Below, in pieces: positions 1 through 7,916 of a stretch of DNA of 33,390 nucleotides; position 1 is the stretch's first letter; the number at the start of each line of letters is the position of its first letter. Location of the stretch: contig NZ_JAOPHP010000009.1 in NCBI RefSeq assembly GCF_025515455.1, positions 1 through 33,390 of the forward strand, given 5' to 3'. This DNA comes from Mycoplasma sp. CSL7503-lung. Lineage in GTDB: Bacteria; Bacillota_I; Bacilli_A; Mycoplasmatales; Metamycoplasmataceae. The notes beneath the pieces were generated by a model. It ran no database searches. It worked only from the letters and a program-made list of their open reading frames with translations, and had not been told where the DNA came from. The translations under genes and the position numbers were made by a program.

Positions 1-64
1 TATAATTTGAGTTATATTATTTTCGGTGTTAATATAATATATAATTTAATAAATTAAAATGAAA

Positions 65-99
65 AAAACTCATATCAATAAAAAATTAATATGAGTTTT
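65..99 (+). terminator. Hairpin near the 3' end of the IS
   Basis: An 11-bp perfect stem (65-75 with 89-99, centred on CTCATAT/ATATGAG) ends in TTTT. It is placed where it could end the transposase transcript just before the terminal inverted repeat. The T-run is short, so strength is uncertain. Confidence 0.5.
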
Positions 100-125
100 G
101 TGTCAAATTTTATTCACCTAACTTA
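100..125. repeat. Terminal inverted repeat of IS, right end
   Basis: GTGTCAAATTTTATTCACCT followed by AACTTA. It matches the reverse complement of 33265-33290 at 25 of 26 positions. The match stops at 126, which sets the likely outer edge of the element. Confidence 0.75.
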
Positions 126-150
126 CACATTAAATTAAATGTGTTTTTTT
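125..150 (+). terminator. Hairpin with T-run at the IS edge
   Basis: ACACATT (125-131) pairs with AATGTGT (138-144), followed by six or more T. It starts on the last base of the inverted repeat, so it may catch transcripts leaving the element. Confidence 0.5.
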
Positions 151-187
151 AACTAAAAATAATTATATAGTCAAATATTAAAGTTAA

Positions 188-238
188 AAAACTCATAAAA
201 GCAGGATCTAAAATTTCCTAACTTTTATGAGTTTTAAT
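188..238. terminator. Strong bidirectional terminator downstream of the nuclease gene
   Basis: A perfect 14-bp stem: AAAACTCATAAAAG (188-201) with CTTTTATGAGTTTT (222-235). A-rich and T-rich flanks let it work on both strands. It ends the minus-strand nuclease gene (stop at 249-251) and shields it from the IS. Confidence 0.8.
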
Positions 239-248
239 ATATTTAATT

Positions 249-1520
249 TTATTTTTCGTAATCTACTCATACAAGTGTATGGTCAGAAATTTGTGAACGA
301 ATTATATCGAAGTCTTTATAGTTTTCGTGTGTCTTATAAGCTGGAGATTGTTTTCAAAGTCTAATCATTTGATTTTTATCAAAAAATCCATCGTTTAAAG
401 AGTTTATTAAATCAAGTTTAAATCATGAATTTCTATATTTAATATCTTTATTATTTAATTTTTCGGCTTCTGTAATTATATTTAAGTTATTTTCTTTAAA
501 TAATATTTTATCATATGCGTTTGCATAACCTTTTTTAGATCCTAAACTTGTTTCATAATATTCATATTTATTATATGATTTAGCTTTATTTACTTGATTA
601 ATTCTCATATCATCATAGTAATTTATTATTTGTCTACTTTTAAAATCGCTAGATAAGAATAATTCATTATTTTGAGTTTTTATATTAGTATCACCACCAA
701 AAATAATTGATGAATTTTGGTTTGTTAAGCTTCCAAAATAATCGAAAGCATTTGCTAATCTTGTTGCTTCAAATACTTCTTGTGTTCCTTGTCCTGAGTA
801 TTTTGATGCTTGTTCATCGCTTTTTTTCTTAACATCAGGACTATCTAAATGTCCAAATATTGTTGTTATTCTTTTGTTTGATAAATTATCTTTAAAAAGA
901 ACACCAAATATCGGACGTTTAAATGATCTTTGTACATTTTTTTCATCATTTGCTTTTTCTGTTCCGAATGATGCACCAATTTTGTTACTATTAAATTTTT
1001 CGGGTGTTAGAACAGTACTTTTATATAATATTGCAATTTGTTCCTTAGTTGCATTATTTGAACTAGGATTTGAATCGGATGTTGGTTGAATTATTGATTT
1101 TCATTTTGATGTAGAATCTAATTCGTTTAAAGTTTTTAATATTCTATCTACTTTATCTCCGTCATCGTAATTAATTTCGGTTAAACCAACTAAATCTAAT
1201 TTAGTTTTAACTATGGATTGTGATATGGCTGTAACTTTTAATCCACCTTTATTTGATGTATCTCCACCGAAATTTAATATGTTTCAATGCCCAACTCTAG
1301 TAACATTTTGCGGTTTATAATAACGCACATCATTACTTACTTTTATTTTTGAGTCAGAATTGTTCATTTCATAAGCGTCATTATTTTGTGCTTCTTCATT
1401 GTTATTTTTTTCGTTAGGTTTATCCTTGATTCATTTGTAAATGTAGTAAGCACCAATTCCTAAACCTAAAAGAGTTAAACTTCCAAAAGAAAGTAAGATT
1501 TTTTTAATTATTTTAAACAT
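249..1520 (-). CDS. Membrane-anchored EEP-family nuclease (MnuA-like)
   Basis: Encodes 423 residues when TGA is read as Trp. Residues 8-28 form one hydrophobic segment (ILLSFGSLTLLGLGIGAYYIY) after a lysine-rich start, with no lipobox Cys, so it is a signal anchor placing the catalytic domain outside. The endonuclease/exonuclease/phosphatase fold is marked by GHWNILNFGG (about residues 77-86), LVGLTEI with the metal-binding Glu, a GHLDSPD block, IIFGGDTN and the C-terminal SDH motif (ISDHTLVW). Mycoplasma surface nucleases of this family degrade host DNA/RNA to supply nucleotide precursors, which these organisms cannot make de novo. A low-complexity polar linker (about 33-60) joins anchor and domain. 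ATG at 1518-1520 follows AAAGGAG at proper spacing, with a TATAAT-like box on the minus strand at 1556-1561. Substrate choice is inferred from the family. Confidence 0.85.
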
Positions 1521-1706
1521 ATTTCTCCTTTTGTTGCTTGTTATTTGGTGTTTTTATTATATATTATTAAATTAGAAATTAATACTATTTATGACTTTTT
1601 CACAATTTGGTTTTATTATGGTTGTGTTTAATTTAACTCTAATATTAAGAATAAGTTTTTAATCAATAAAATATATATTTAAAATACTAAAAAAAATATT
1701 TTTTGA

Positions 1707-1712
1707 TATAAT
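1707..1712 (+). promoter_or_regulatory. Extended -10 promoter of rplU-rpmA
   Basis: TGA-TATAAT (1704-1712), an extended -10 element with a perfect TATAAT. Transcription would start near 1718, at the foot of the leader hairpin. No good -35 box is visible, as is common in mycoplasmas. Confidence 0.65.
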
Positions 1713-1718
1713 GAATAT

Positions 1719-1803
1719 GTTACTTCTTAAGTAACCGTACCAAATGGGTTTATAAAGAAGCTAAGCTCACCCTAAGGACGAGCCACTTTAATGGAGGTAT
1801 TGC
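1719..1803 (+). promoter_or_regulatory. Structured 5' leader of rplU, probably an L21 leader
   Basis: The leader opens with a 7-bp hairpin (GTTACTT/AAGTAAC, 1719-1735) and continues with unusually GC-rich sequence for this genome (CCGTACC, AAGCTAAGCTCACCC, GGACGAGCC) before the SD GGAGGT at 1793-1798. Firmicute-type bacteria carry a ribosomal protein L21 leader motif at this place that is thought to mediate autogenous control. Position and base composition fit; I could not check a covariance model. Confidence 0.55.
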
Positions 1804-2103
1804 ATGTTAGCAATTATCGAAACAGGTGGGAAACAACTTTTAGTTAAAGAAGCTCAAACAATTTTTATTGAAAAAATTGAAGCTGAAGTAGGTTCAACAG
1901 TTGAATTTACAAAAGTTTTATTAGTAGATGATAAAATTGGTAAACCTTTCTTAACAAATGCTAAAGTATTAGGTACAGTCGAAAAACAAGGTAAAGCTAA
2001 AAAAATTATTGTATACCGTCATAACGCAAAATCAACACATAAAAGAAAATTAGGGCACCGTCAACCATATACACGTGTTAAAATTACTGAAATCAAAGGA
2101 TAA
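1804..2103 (+). CDS. rplU: 50S ribosomal protein L21
   Basis: 99 residues, the normal length for L21. It opens with the family signature MLAIIETGGKQLLVKEAQ and ends with the conserved basic stretch YRHNAKSTHKRKLGHRQPYT, which contacts 23S rRNA. SD GGAGGT lies 5 bases before the ATG. It is the first gene of a two-gene operon with rpmA, 10 bases apart, behind a structured leader. No in-frame TGA occurs. Confidence 0.97.
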   Translation: MLAIIETGGKQLLVKEAQTIFIEKIEAEVGSTVEFTKVLLVDDKIGKPFLTNAKVLGTVEKQGKAKKIIVYRHNAKSTHKRKLGHRQPYTRVKITEIKG

Positions 2104-2113
2104 TAACTAGAAA

Positions 2114-2374
2114 ATGGCAAAGACAAAAGCTGGTGGATCTACCAAAAATGGTCGTGATTCGCATTCAAAACGTTTAGGTGCTAAATTAGGTGATGGTCAA
2201 TTTGCAACAGCAGGTTCAATTATTTATAGACAACGTGGAACAAAAATTCACGCTGGATTAAATGTTGGACGTGGTGGAGACGATACATTATTTACAAAAA
2301 TCGACGGATATGTTAAATACGAAAGCAGAAAAAATAGAAAGTATGTTTCTGTTTACACTGAAAGACAAAAATAA
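2114..2374 (+). CDS. rpmA: 50S ribosomal protein L27, without the cleavable N-terminal leader
   Basis: 86 residues, starting [20 protein letters not shown], as in proteobacterial L27, whose N-terminus reaches the peptidyl-transferase centre. In Firmicutes and some mollicutes L27 is made with a short extension ending in a phenylalanine-rich site, removed by the protease Prp, whose gene sits between rplU and rpmA. Here there is neither an extension nor an intervening gene: only 10 bases separate the two. The SD is weak (AAAGGA overlapping the end of rplU), so translation is probably coupled to rplU. A terminator follows directly. Confidence 0.96.
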   Translation: MAKTKAGGSTKNGRDSHSKRLGAKLGDGQFATAGSIIYRQRGTKIHAGLNVGRGGDDTLFTKIDGYVKYESRKNRKYVSVYTERQK

Positions 2375-2382
2375 ATTTAATT

Positions 2383-2414
2383 AATAAAATGGGAATAACT
2401 CATTTTATTTTTTT
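2383..2414 (+). terminator. rplU-rpmA terminator
   Basis: AATAAAATG (2383-2391) pairs with CATTTTATT (2401-2409), followed by a T-run. Confidence 0.8.
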
Positions 2415-2480
2415 ATATTATTTTTAATAATGCTATACTTTAAATTTAAGTAATTATAAAGTTAATGGAAGAGAGAAAAA

Positions 2481-4091
2481 ATGAGTAAATTTATTTTTGT
2501 TACCGGTGGTGTAATTTCAGGACTTGGAAAAGGAGTTTCTGCTGCATCTTTAGGTAATTTATTAAAAGCTAGAGGCTTTTCAATTTTTGTTTTAAAACTA
2601 GATCCATATTTAAATGTTGATCCTGGAGTTATGTCGCCTTATGAACATGGTGAAGTATATGTCACTAAAGATGGAGGTGAAACAGATTTAGATTTAGGTC
2701 ATTACGAAAGATTTATTGATGAAAATTTTAGTAAAGATTCAAATTATACAAGCGGAAAAATTTTTCAAAATATATTAAATAAAGAAAGAAAAGGTTTTTA
2801 TAACGGTAAAACTGTTCAATATATACCGCATGTAACAGACGAAATAATATCAATAATAAAAAATATTGAAAATAAATATAAAACGGATTTTGTTATTGTT
2901 GAAATTGGAGGAACAGTAGGAGATATCGAATCTAACCCATTTATTTATTCTTTAGCACAAATGAGTTATGAAAATCGAGATAATGCTTATTTGATACATG
3001 TTACATATGTTCCTTTTTTAAAAACTTCTAAAGATTTTAAGACAAAACCGACACAATTTTCGGTTTCAGCATTAAAAGGAATGGGGGTGAGACCTAATAT
3101 GATATTTTTAAGATCTGATTATTTACTTCCTGATGAAATCATAAAAAAGGTAGCTAATAGTTCACATTTACCAATTGAAAATGTTGTTTCAACACCTGAT
3201 TTGAAAAATATATATGACATGCCACTTTATTTAGAATCTAAAAAAGTAGTTCAAAATATTTTAAGTCATTTTCATTTAAAAGACAAAAAACCAAAACTAA
3301 AAGAATGAAAAAATTTTGTTAAAAAAGTTAATTTACCAAAAACTAAAACAGTCAATATTAAAATGTTAGGAAAATATACTGCATTTACTGACGCTTATAA
3401 GTCTATAAATGAAGCGTTAGAGATATCTGCAATTCATTTAGGTATTAATTTGAATTTAGAATTTATAGATTCTTCTATTTTAAATTACGAAAATTTAGGT
3501 GAATTTTTTTTAAATGCTGACGGAGTTGTAATATTGCCCGGTTTTGGTGTAAGAGGTTTTGAAGGCAAAGTTTTAGCGTCGGATTTTTGCAAAAGAAATA
3601 AAATACCTACTTTTGGTATTTGTTTAGGTATGCAAGCTATGACTGTAGCACAAGCAAGACGCAAAGGAATTGCAAATGCAACTTCAAGAGAATTTGCAAA
3701 AAATGAATTGAATGAGACTTATGTCCTTGATTTCATAGAAGGGAAAAGTGAAAAAGATAATATTGGCGGTACTTTAAGATTAGGGGATTATGAAACAGAA
3801 TTTATTCCTAATTCTAAAATTGCTAAGTTTTATCAAAAAAATAATATTTTTGAAAGGCATAGACACAGGTTTGAAGTTCAAAATAAATATATAAAAGATA
3901 TCGAAGATGAAACGTTTAAGTTTACTGGTTTTAATCCTGAACTAAATTTAGTAGAATCATGCGAGGACCCAACACAAGATTTTTATCTTGGGGTTCAATA
4001 TCATCCAGAGTTTACATCTAGACCTTTAAAACCGCATAAATTATTTATTAATTTTTTAAAGTTCGCTTTAAAAAATAACAAAACAAACTAG
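2481..4091 (+). CDS. pyrG: CTP synthase (glutamine-hydrolysing)
   Basis: 536 residues, as in the family (about 535), with one TGA at 3306-3308 read as Trp at the linker between the two domains. It makes CTP from UTP, ATP and glutamine in the cytoplasm, the only pyrimidine step many mycoplasmas keep. The N-terminal amidoligase domain starts FVTGGVISGLGKGVSAASLG (P-loop) and includes the SPYEHGEVYVTKDGGETDLD block for UTP/Mg binding. The C-terminal class I glutaminase domain shows FGICLGMQ with the nucleophile Cys381 and the QYHPEF His/Glu of the triad. ATG at 2481 follows GGAAGAGAG. It appears to be a single-gene unit between two terminators; the sequence TTTAAATTTAAG upstream is only a weak promoter candidate. 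Confidence 0.97.
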
Positions 4092-4114
4092 CCCTAAAAA
4101 TACTAGTTTGTTTT
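4081..4114. terminator. Bidirectional terminator between convergent pyrG and dprA
   Basis: AAACAAACTAG (4081-4091) includes the pyrG stop, and CTAGTTTGTTTT (4103-4114) touches the dprA stop (4113-4115). A compact shared terminator built into both coding ends. Confidence 0.75.
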
Positions 4115-4850
4115 AAACTTGTAAAATGCTCGAAATATAAGTTACAAGTTTGGCTCCTGATTTAATCAATTGATTGTTACCGTCTTCAATATCTACTCCC
4201 GGAAAACAATTAATTTCTTTTCCGTAATTTAAAAAACAATTAATTAAATTGTTTGTTTTTGAATTTTTTTGCATAGAAAAAGATAAGAATTTATCGCTAA
4301 TTAAACTTGCAATATTATTTGTTTCATAAAAATGTCTTATTTTTGCATGAGTATTTGGCGGGTATATGCTAATAACTAATTCATTTATTGGATTAAAGTT
4401 ATTAAAATCATAAGAGTCTAATCCTTTTTGAGCAAAGTGTATTATACGTCCTTTATTATTTCTAAAATAATTAACTATTTTTCTTTCGGTTTTTGCGTAA
4501 TCGCAAGTTGTTATTACAGCATCGTTTATTATTGTTTTGTGGTTATTTAATAAATATTTGTTTGTAGTAGTGTTTCAAATTTCATTAATAATATAAATTT
4601 TATTATTAGTGTTTAAAAGATCAACATTACCTTTATAAAATAGACAAATCAGTGGTTCTTTGAAATAGTATAAATTTTTAGGATAATTATCATCTAAAAT
4701 AGTTAAAAAATTAATACCATTTTGTTCTAATATTTTTATATATTCTTTTTCGATGTTTTTGTCAATTTTTTCATTATTTTTAATTGCGTTCATTATTGAT
4801 TTATAGTCGTTTTTGTATTTTATTGCAAAATATAAAATAATATCATTCAT
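4113..4850 (-). CDS. dprA: Degenerate DprA/Smf-like DNA-processing protein
   Basis: 245 residues with TGA as Trp, short for DprA (about 280-370). The N-terminal part keeps the DprA signature for the segment before the Rossmann fold (DDNYPKNLYYFKEPLICLFY, then KGNVDLL). The C-terminal part keeps CFPGVDIEDGNNQLIKSGAK, the equivalent of the family's PG-x-G-N-LI-x-GA block. What should lie between, the GSR-x-S-x-YG loop and the SGxAxGID motif that bind ssDNA and help hold RecA, is absent: the sequence reads instead NKIYIINEIWNTTT. In competent bacteria DprA loads RecA on incoming ssDNA; here that role is doubtful. The ATG at 4848-4850 is chosen because GGGGGT lies 5 bases upstream; a TTG 12 bases further up overlaps that SD. 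Divergent from the dehydrogenase gene. Confidence 0.75.
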
Positions 4851-4937
4851 TTTTACCCCCAATTAATAAGTGTAAAAAAAATAAAAATGAACTAAAATTA
4901 TTAAAATAAGACCTAAAAATATTCGATTTCAATTTAA

Positions 4938-4976
4938 AAAAATAAAATTCAAATTTTAAAATTGAATTTTATTTTT
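4938..4976. terminator. Perfect bidirectional hairpin in a divergent intergenic region
   Basis: A 15-bp perfect stem (4938-4952 with 4962-4976, core AAATTCAA/TTGAATTT) with T-runs on both strands. It lies between two genes transcribed away from each other, so it ends no annotated gene. It may insulate the two promoters or end a small or antisense RNA. The rest of 4863-5116 holds only AT-rich promoter sequence. Confidence 0.55.
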
Positions 4977-5066
4977 GTTATTTAAATACAAAAAGTAATT
5001 AATTTTTGATTTAGTTTATATATTATAAAATTAATAATTTCAATTATAAAAACAAATATTTTATAT

Positions 5067-5072
5067 TATAAT
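5067..5072 (+). promoter_or_regulatory. -10 box of the dehydrogenase-aquaporin operon
   Basis: TATAAT about 45 bases before the start codon, in AT-rich sequence without a clear -35. Confidence 0.5.
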
Positions 5073-5116
5073 TTAATAAAGTTTGACAAATTACAAAATA
5101 TAGGAGTTTATTTATT

Positions 5117-6154
5117 ATGAAAATAGCATTTTTTGATGCAAAAGATTATGACATTAAATATTTTGATAAATACAATAATAATAGACATGAAATTACATAT
5201 TTTAAAGAAAATTTAAATTTAAATACAGTTTCTTTAGCTAAGGGATATGATGCAATATGTGGTTTCGTTAACACTTATGGTGATAAAGTTATTTTAGAAG
5301 TGTTATCAAAATTAGGTGTTAAATATTGATTACAAAGATCAATGGGATACAATAAAATTGATATTAAAAAAGCAAACGAGCTTGGTATTAAAGTTTTTAG
5401 AATTTTTAACTATTCAGCAGAAAGTGTTGGTGAATTTGCTTTTGCTACAATGTCTGCATTGAACAGAAATTTACTACTTGCTAACCAAAGAGTTGAAAAA
5501 TTTAATTTTTCATTAAATAGTTTAGATGGAAAATGTATCGCAAATTCAACAGTTGGTATTATTGGTTCAGGTAAAATAGGACAAACATTTATTAAAATAG
5601 CAAGAGCTACTGGTGCTAGAGTTTTAGTTTTTGATGCTTTTGCAGAAGAAAACTTCCCAGATTTAGCTAAAAATATGGGATTCGAATGAGCTTCACTAAG
5701 TGAATTATTATCACAAAGTGATTTTATATCAATACACTGCCCATTATTTAATTCTACAAAGCATTTAATTGATGAAGCTGCTGTAGAAAAAATGAAAGAA
5801 GGTGTTATTATTGTTAATACAGCTAGAGGTGAATTATTACATATTCCTGCTATCTTAAAAGGCCTTAAAAGCGGAAAAATTAAAGGTCTTGCAAGTGATG
5901 TTTTAGAAAGAGAAGAAGGAAGGTTTTACGAAGATGTTTCTTCTAGAATAGATGAATTAAAAGAACTCGATCCTGAATGAAAAGAATTAATCGAGTTACC
6001 AAATACATTAATAACATCACACCAAGCATTTTTAACAGATTTAGCATTAACCCAAATTGCTAAAGTTACACTTGATAATGCAGACGCTGCACAAAAAGGA
6101 GATTTCGAAAATTCATTAGTTTTAATGGATAACGGAAAAATTAAGAATGGATAA
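5117..6154 (+). CDS. D-2-hydroxyacid dehydrogenase, probably D-lactate dehydrogenase
   Basis: 345 residues with three TGA-coded Trp. It is an NAD-dependent D-isomer-specific 2-hydroxyacid dehydrogenase. The substrate domain has the start MKIAFFDAKDYD and the LQRSMGYNKID block; the Rossmann domain has VGIIGSGKIGQ (about residues 151-161). The catalytic triad is present: Arg in IIVNTARGEL, Glu in SDVLEREEG, His in ITSHQAFLT. In fermenting mycoplasmas this reaction reduces pyruvate to D-lactate and regenerates NAD+; the length and the Arg/Glu/His context fit D-LDH best, but another 2-ketoacid is possible. AGGAG lies 10 bases before the ATG, slightly long. Its last eight bases overlap the start of an aquaporin-family channel gene, so the two are translated together. 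Confidence 0.92.
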
Positions 6155-7169
6155 TAAGGTAGAAGCAAAAAAAGTTTCACTGTTTAAAAATTTATTTAGT
6201 TTTTTTAAGATTTCTCAATCTAAAAGAGAAAATGCTGAAAAACCTAAAGACGTGAGGACTTGAATAATACATGGTATTTCTGAATTAATAGGAACAATAT
6301 TATTGTCACTTTTATTACCAGGTTTAAGTACAACTGTAGGACAATTAAACAATAAAGCAGTTGTTATTGAAGAATATTTATTACACCCAATTATTGTTGG
6401 TTTTTATGCTGGTTTTATTGCGGTTGGATTAGTTTTATTTATATTTTTAAGATTTAGTTGTGATCTAAACCCTTCTGTTTCGTTATTTAGATATTTAAAC
6501 GGAACAAATAATGGTTGATATACATCTTATAAAATATCAATTCAATTTTTAGGTGGTTTTATCGCTGGTTTAATTATTTATGGAGTTGGTAGTTCAACTG
6601 CTCCTGAAGGGTTTTTATACAATCAGCCAATAACCACTATAGGAGCCGCTAAAAAAGCTTTCCATTTATTCCAAGGTAGTTCAAGTATTTCAACAATGAG
6701 TACAGCTGGAACATTTTGAATTTTATTTGTTGAATTATTTATGACAGCAGTTTTATTATTCCCGATTTTTTCACCAAATATAAATAATAAATATCGTGAT
6801 TTATTTATTATGTTTATTATTTCAATGAGTGTTTGAATGGGTATATTAGGTGGTTCTGCAGCTATTAACCCTGCTAGAGGTCTTGCTCAACAAGTTTCAA
6901 CATTATTTATTCAAAATCTAGATACTGCTAATATATCAGTTAATTCTCTTGTATCTGCAAATGGTTTAACTATTGCTCAACAAAAAGATGCGGTTATGAA
7001 TTCAGTAATTTCTGCTACTATAACAATGATTTTAGCTGATTTACTTGCTCCTGTATTCTACATTTTTATACAAGGTTTAACTAAATATATCGTTAACCCG
7101 TTTGTTGTAAAAGTAATTGCATATAAAAATTACAAATCACAAAATATGGAAAAACCATCTAACAAATAA
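6147..7169 (+). CDS. MIP/aquaporin-family channel, possible lactate/glycerol facilitator
   Basis: 340 residues with several TGA-coded Trp and about six hydrophobic helices after a basic 35-residue cytoplasmic N-terminus (MDNKVEAKKVSLFKNLFSFF). The two half-helix signatures are visible: DLNPSVSLF, where the first NPA is changed to NPS, and AINPARGLAQQ, the classical NPAR of the second half. These channels pass water, glycerol or small neutral solutes. Its ATG lies inside the last codons of the D-lactate dehydrogenase gene (8-base overlap), a tight coupling that suggests export of lactic acid, as proposed for LarD/GlpF1-type proteins of lactobacilli. Glycerol uptake is the alternative. Substrate is inference; family assignment is firm. 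A hairpin terminator follows. Confidence 0.88.
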
Positions 7170-7174
7170 TAATT

Positions 7175-7200
7175 AAATATCTCAAATTGAGATATTTTTT
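7175..7200 (+). terminator. Terminator of the dehydrogenase-aquaporin operon
   Basis: AAATATCTCAA (7175-7185) pairs with TTGAGATATTT (7187-7197), then T-run. The next promoter (TATAAT, 7204-7209) begins right after. Confidence 0.75.
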
Positions 7201-7203
7201 ATA

Positions 7204-7209
7204 TATAAT
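7204..7209 (+). promoter_or_regulatory. -10 box of the NERD-tex unit
   Basis: TATAAT 25 bases before the ATG, directly after the preceding terminator. The short leader contains AGGAGA at 7225-7230. Confidence 0.5.
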
Positions 7210-7233
7210 ATTAAATATATTTTTAGGAGAACA

Positions 7234-7911
7234 ATGAATCAATATACACACTATATTCTAAGTATATTTTTTATTACTTTATTTGGTTTAATATTTATTA
7301 TATCGCTAGGATATTATTTCTTTTGAAAGTATTTCATAGATTATAAAAAAAATAAGCAAGGTTTCTTGTTTGAAAGTGTAATAAATAAAAAAATAAAAAA
7401 AATAATTGATAAAAACACATTTATTTTTTCTGAAGGTGGAATTTATTCATATGATAATAAAAAATATGAATTAGATGGTTTTTTAGTCAGTGATTCAATG
7501 ATTGTGGTATGTGAATATAAACTTTATAACGGAATATTGTCTGGTAATGCCAGAAACGAAAAAATATTTTTAAGTATTGGCAAAAAAAGAAAAATGAAGG
7601 TTAAAAATCCTATTTTTCAAAATGAAAATAATATTAAACATGTTTTAAAAATGTTGAAAAAAAATATACCGTATGCATCATTGGTGATTGTTCCGGAGAA
7701 CACAAAAATAGAGATAAATGATATACCTAGTCATGTTTTATTTATTAATTCAGATAACATAGAAGAAACGATGAATAAACTTATTTTATCATCGCAAAGA
7801 TTACCTAAAATTATTAATAATGAAGATGTCAAGAATTTATTCAATGCAATGAAAATAAAAACTACTAGAGAAAAAATAAAATTTAAAAATATGTTAAGAA
7901 ACAAAAGGTAA
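7234..7911 (+). CDS. Membrane-anchored NERD-domain protein
   Basis: 225 residues. One N-terminal transmembrane helix (about 7-30: YILSIFFITLFGLIFIISLG) is followed by a soluble domain that fits the nuclease-related (NERD) fold: GFLFESVINKKIKKI (the G-x-GE-like helix), ELDGFLVSDSMIVVCEYKLY (D...E-x-K, the restriction-nuclease-like catalytic core), NGILSG and NPIFQNENNIKHVLKML (NP-x-Q helix). NERD proteins are proposed DNA-processing or nucleic-acid-binding nucleases; no specific role is established for this one. The hydrophobic anchor followed by Lys-rich sequence suggests a cytoplasm-facing domain. ATG at 7234 is chosen because AGGAGA precedes it and because only this start includes the helix. 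tex follows after 5 bases, so they form one unit. Confidence 0.8.
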
Positions 7912-7916
7912 AAAAT

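Larger units (their letters stand above)
1..125 (+). mobile_element. Right (3') end of an insertion sequence, rest off-window
   Basis: The last 26 bases of this segment (100-125) are the reverse complement, with one mismatch, of the 26 bases at 33265-33290 that precede a transposase start. Inside the repeat lies a terminator-like hairpin (65-99) rather than the transposase-leader hairpin seen in the other copy, so this is the opposite (3') end of an element of the same kind in the same orientation. No convincing transposase C-terminus is readable in 1-60; the three forward frames stop at 3-5, 35-37 and 55-57 without a recognisable motif. Confidence 0.65.

Noticed and set aside
1..60. C-terminus of a transposase in the left IS remnant
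   Set aside because: None of the three forward frames gives a recognisable transposase end.
874..1089. Open frame on the plus strand within the nuclease gene
   Set aside because: Shadow of the minus-strand EEP nuclease; no SD and no family pattern.
2481..4091. Apparent breaks of genes at TGA (pyrG, ldh, tex, rpoB, rpoC, peptidase and others)
   Set aside because: Reading continues in the same frame with conserved domains on both sides, at Trp positions; this is genetic code 4, not frameshift or pseudogene.
4851..4862. TTG start for the DprA-like gene
   Set aside because: It overlaps the GGGGGT ribosome-binding site that serves the ATG at 4850.
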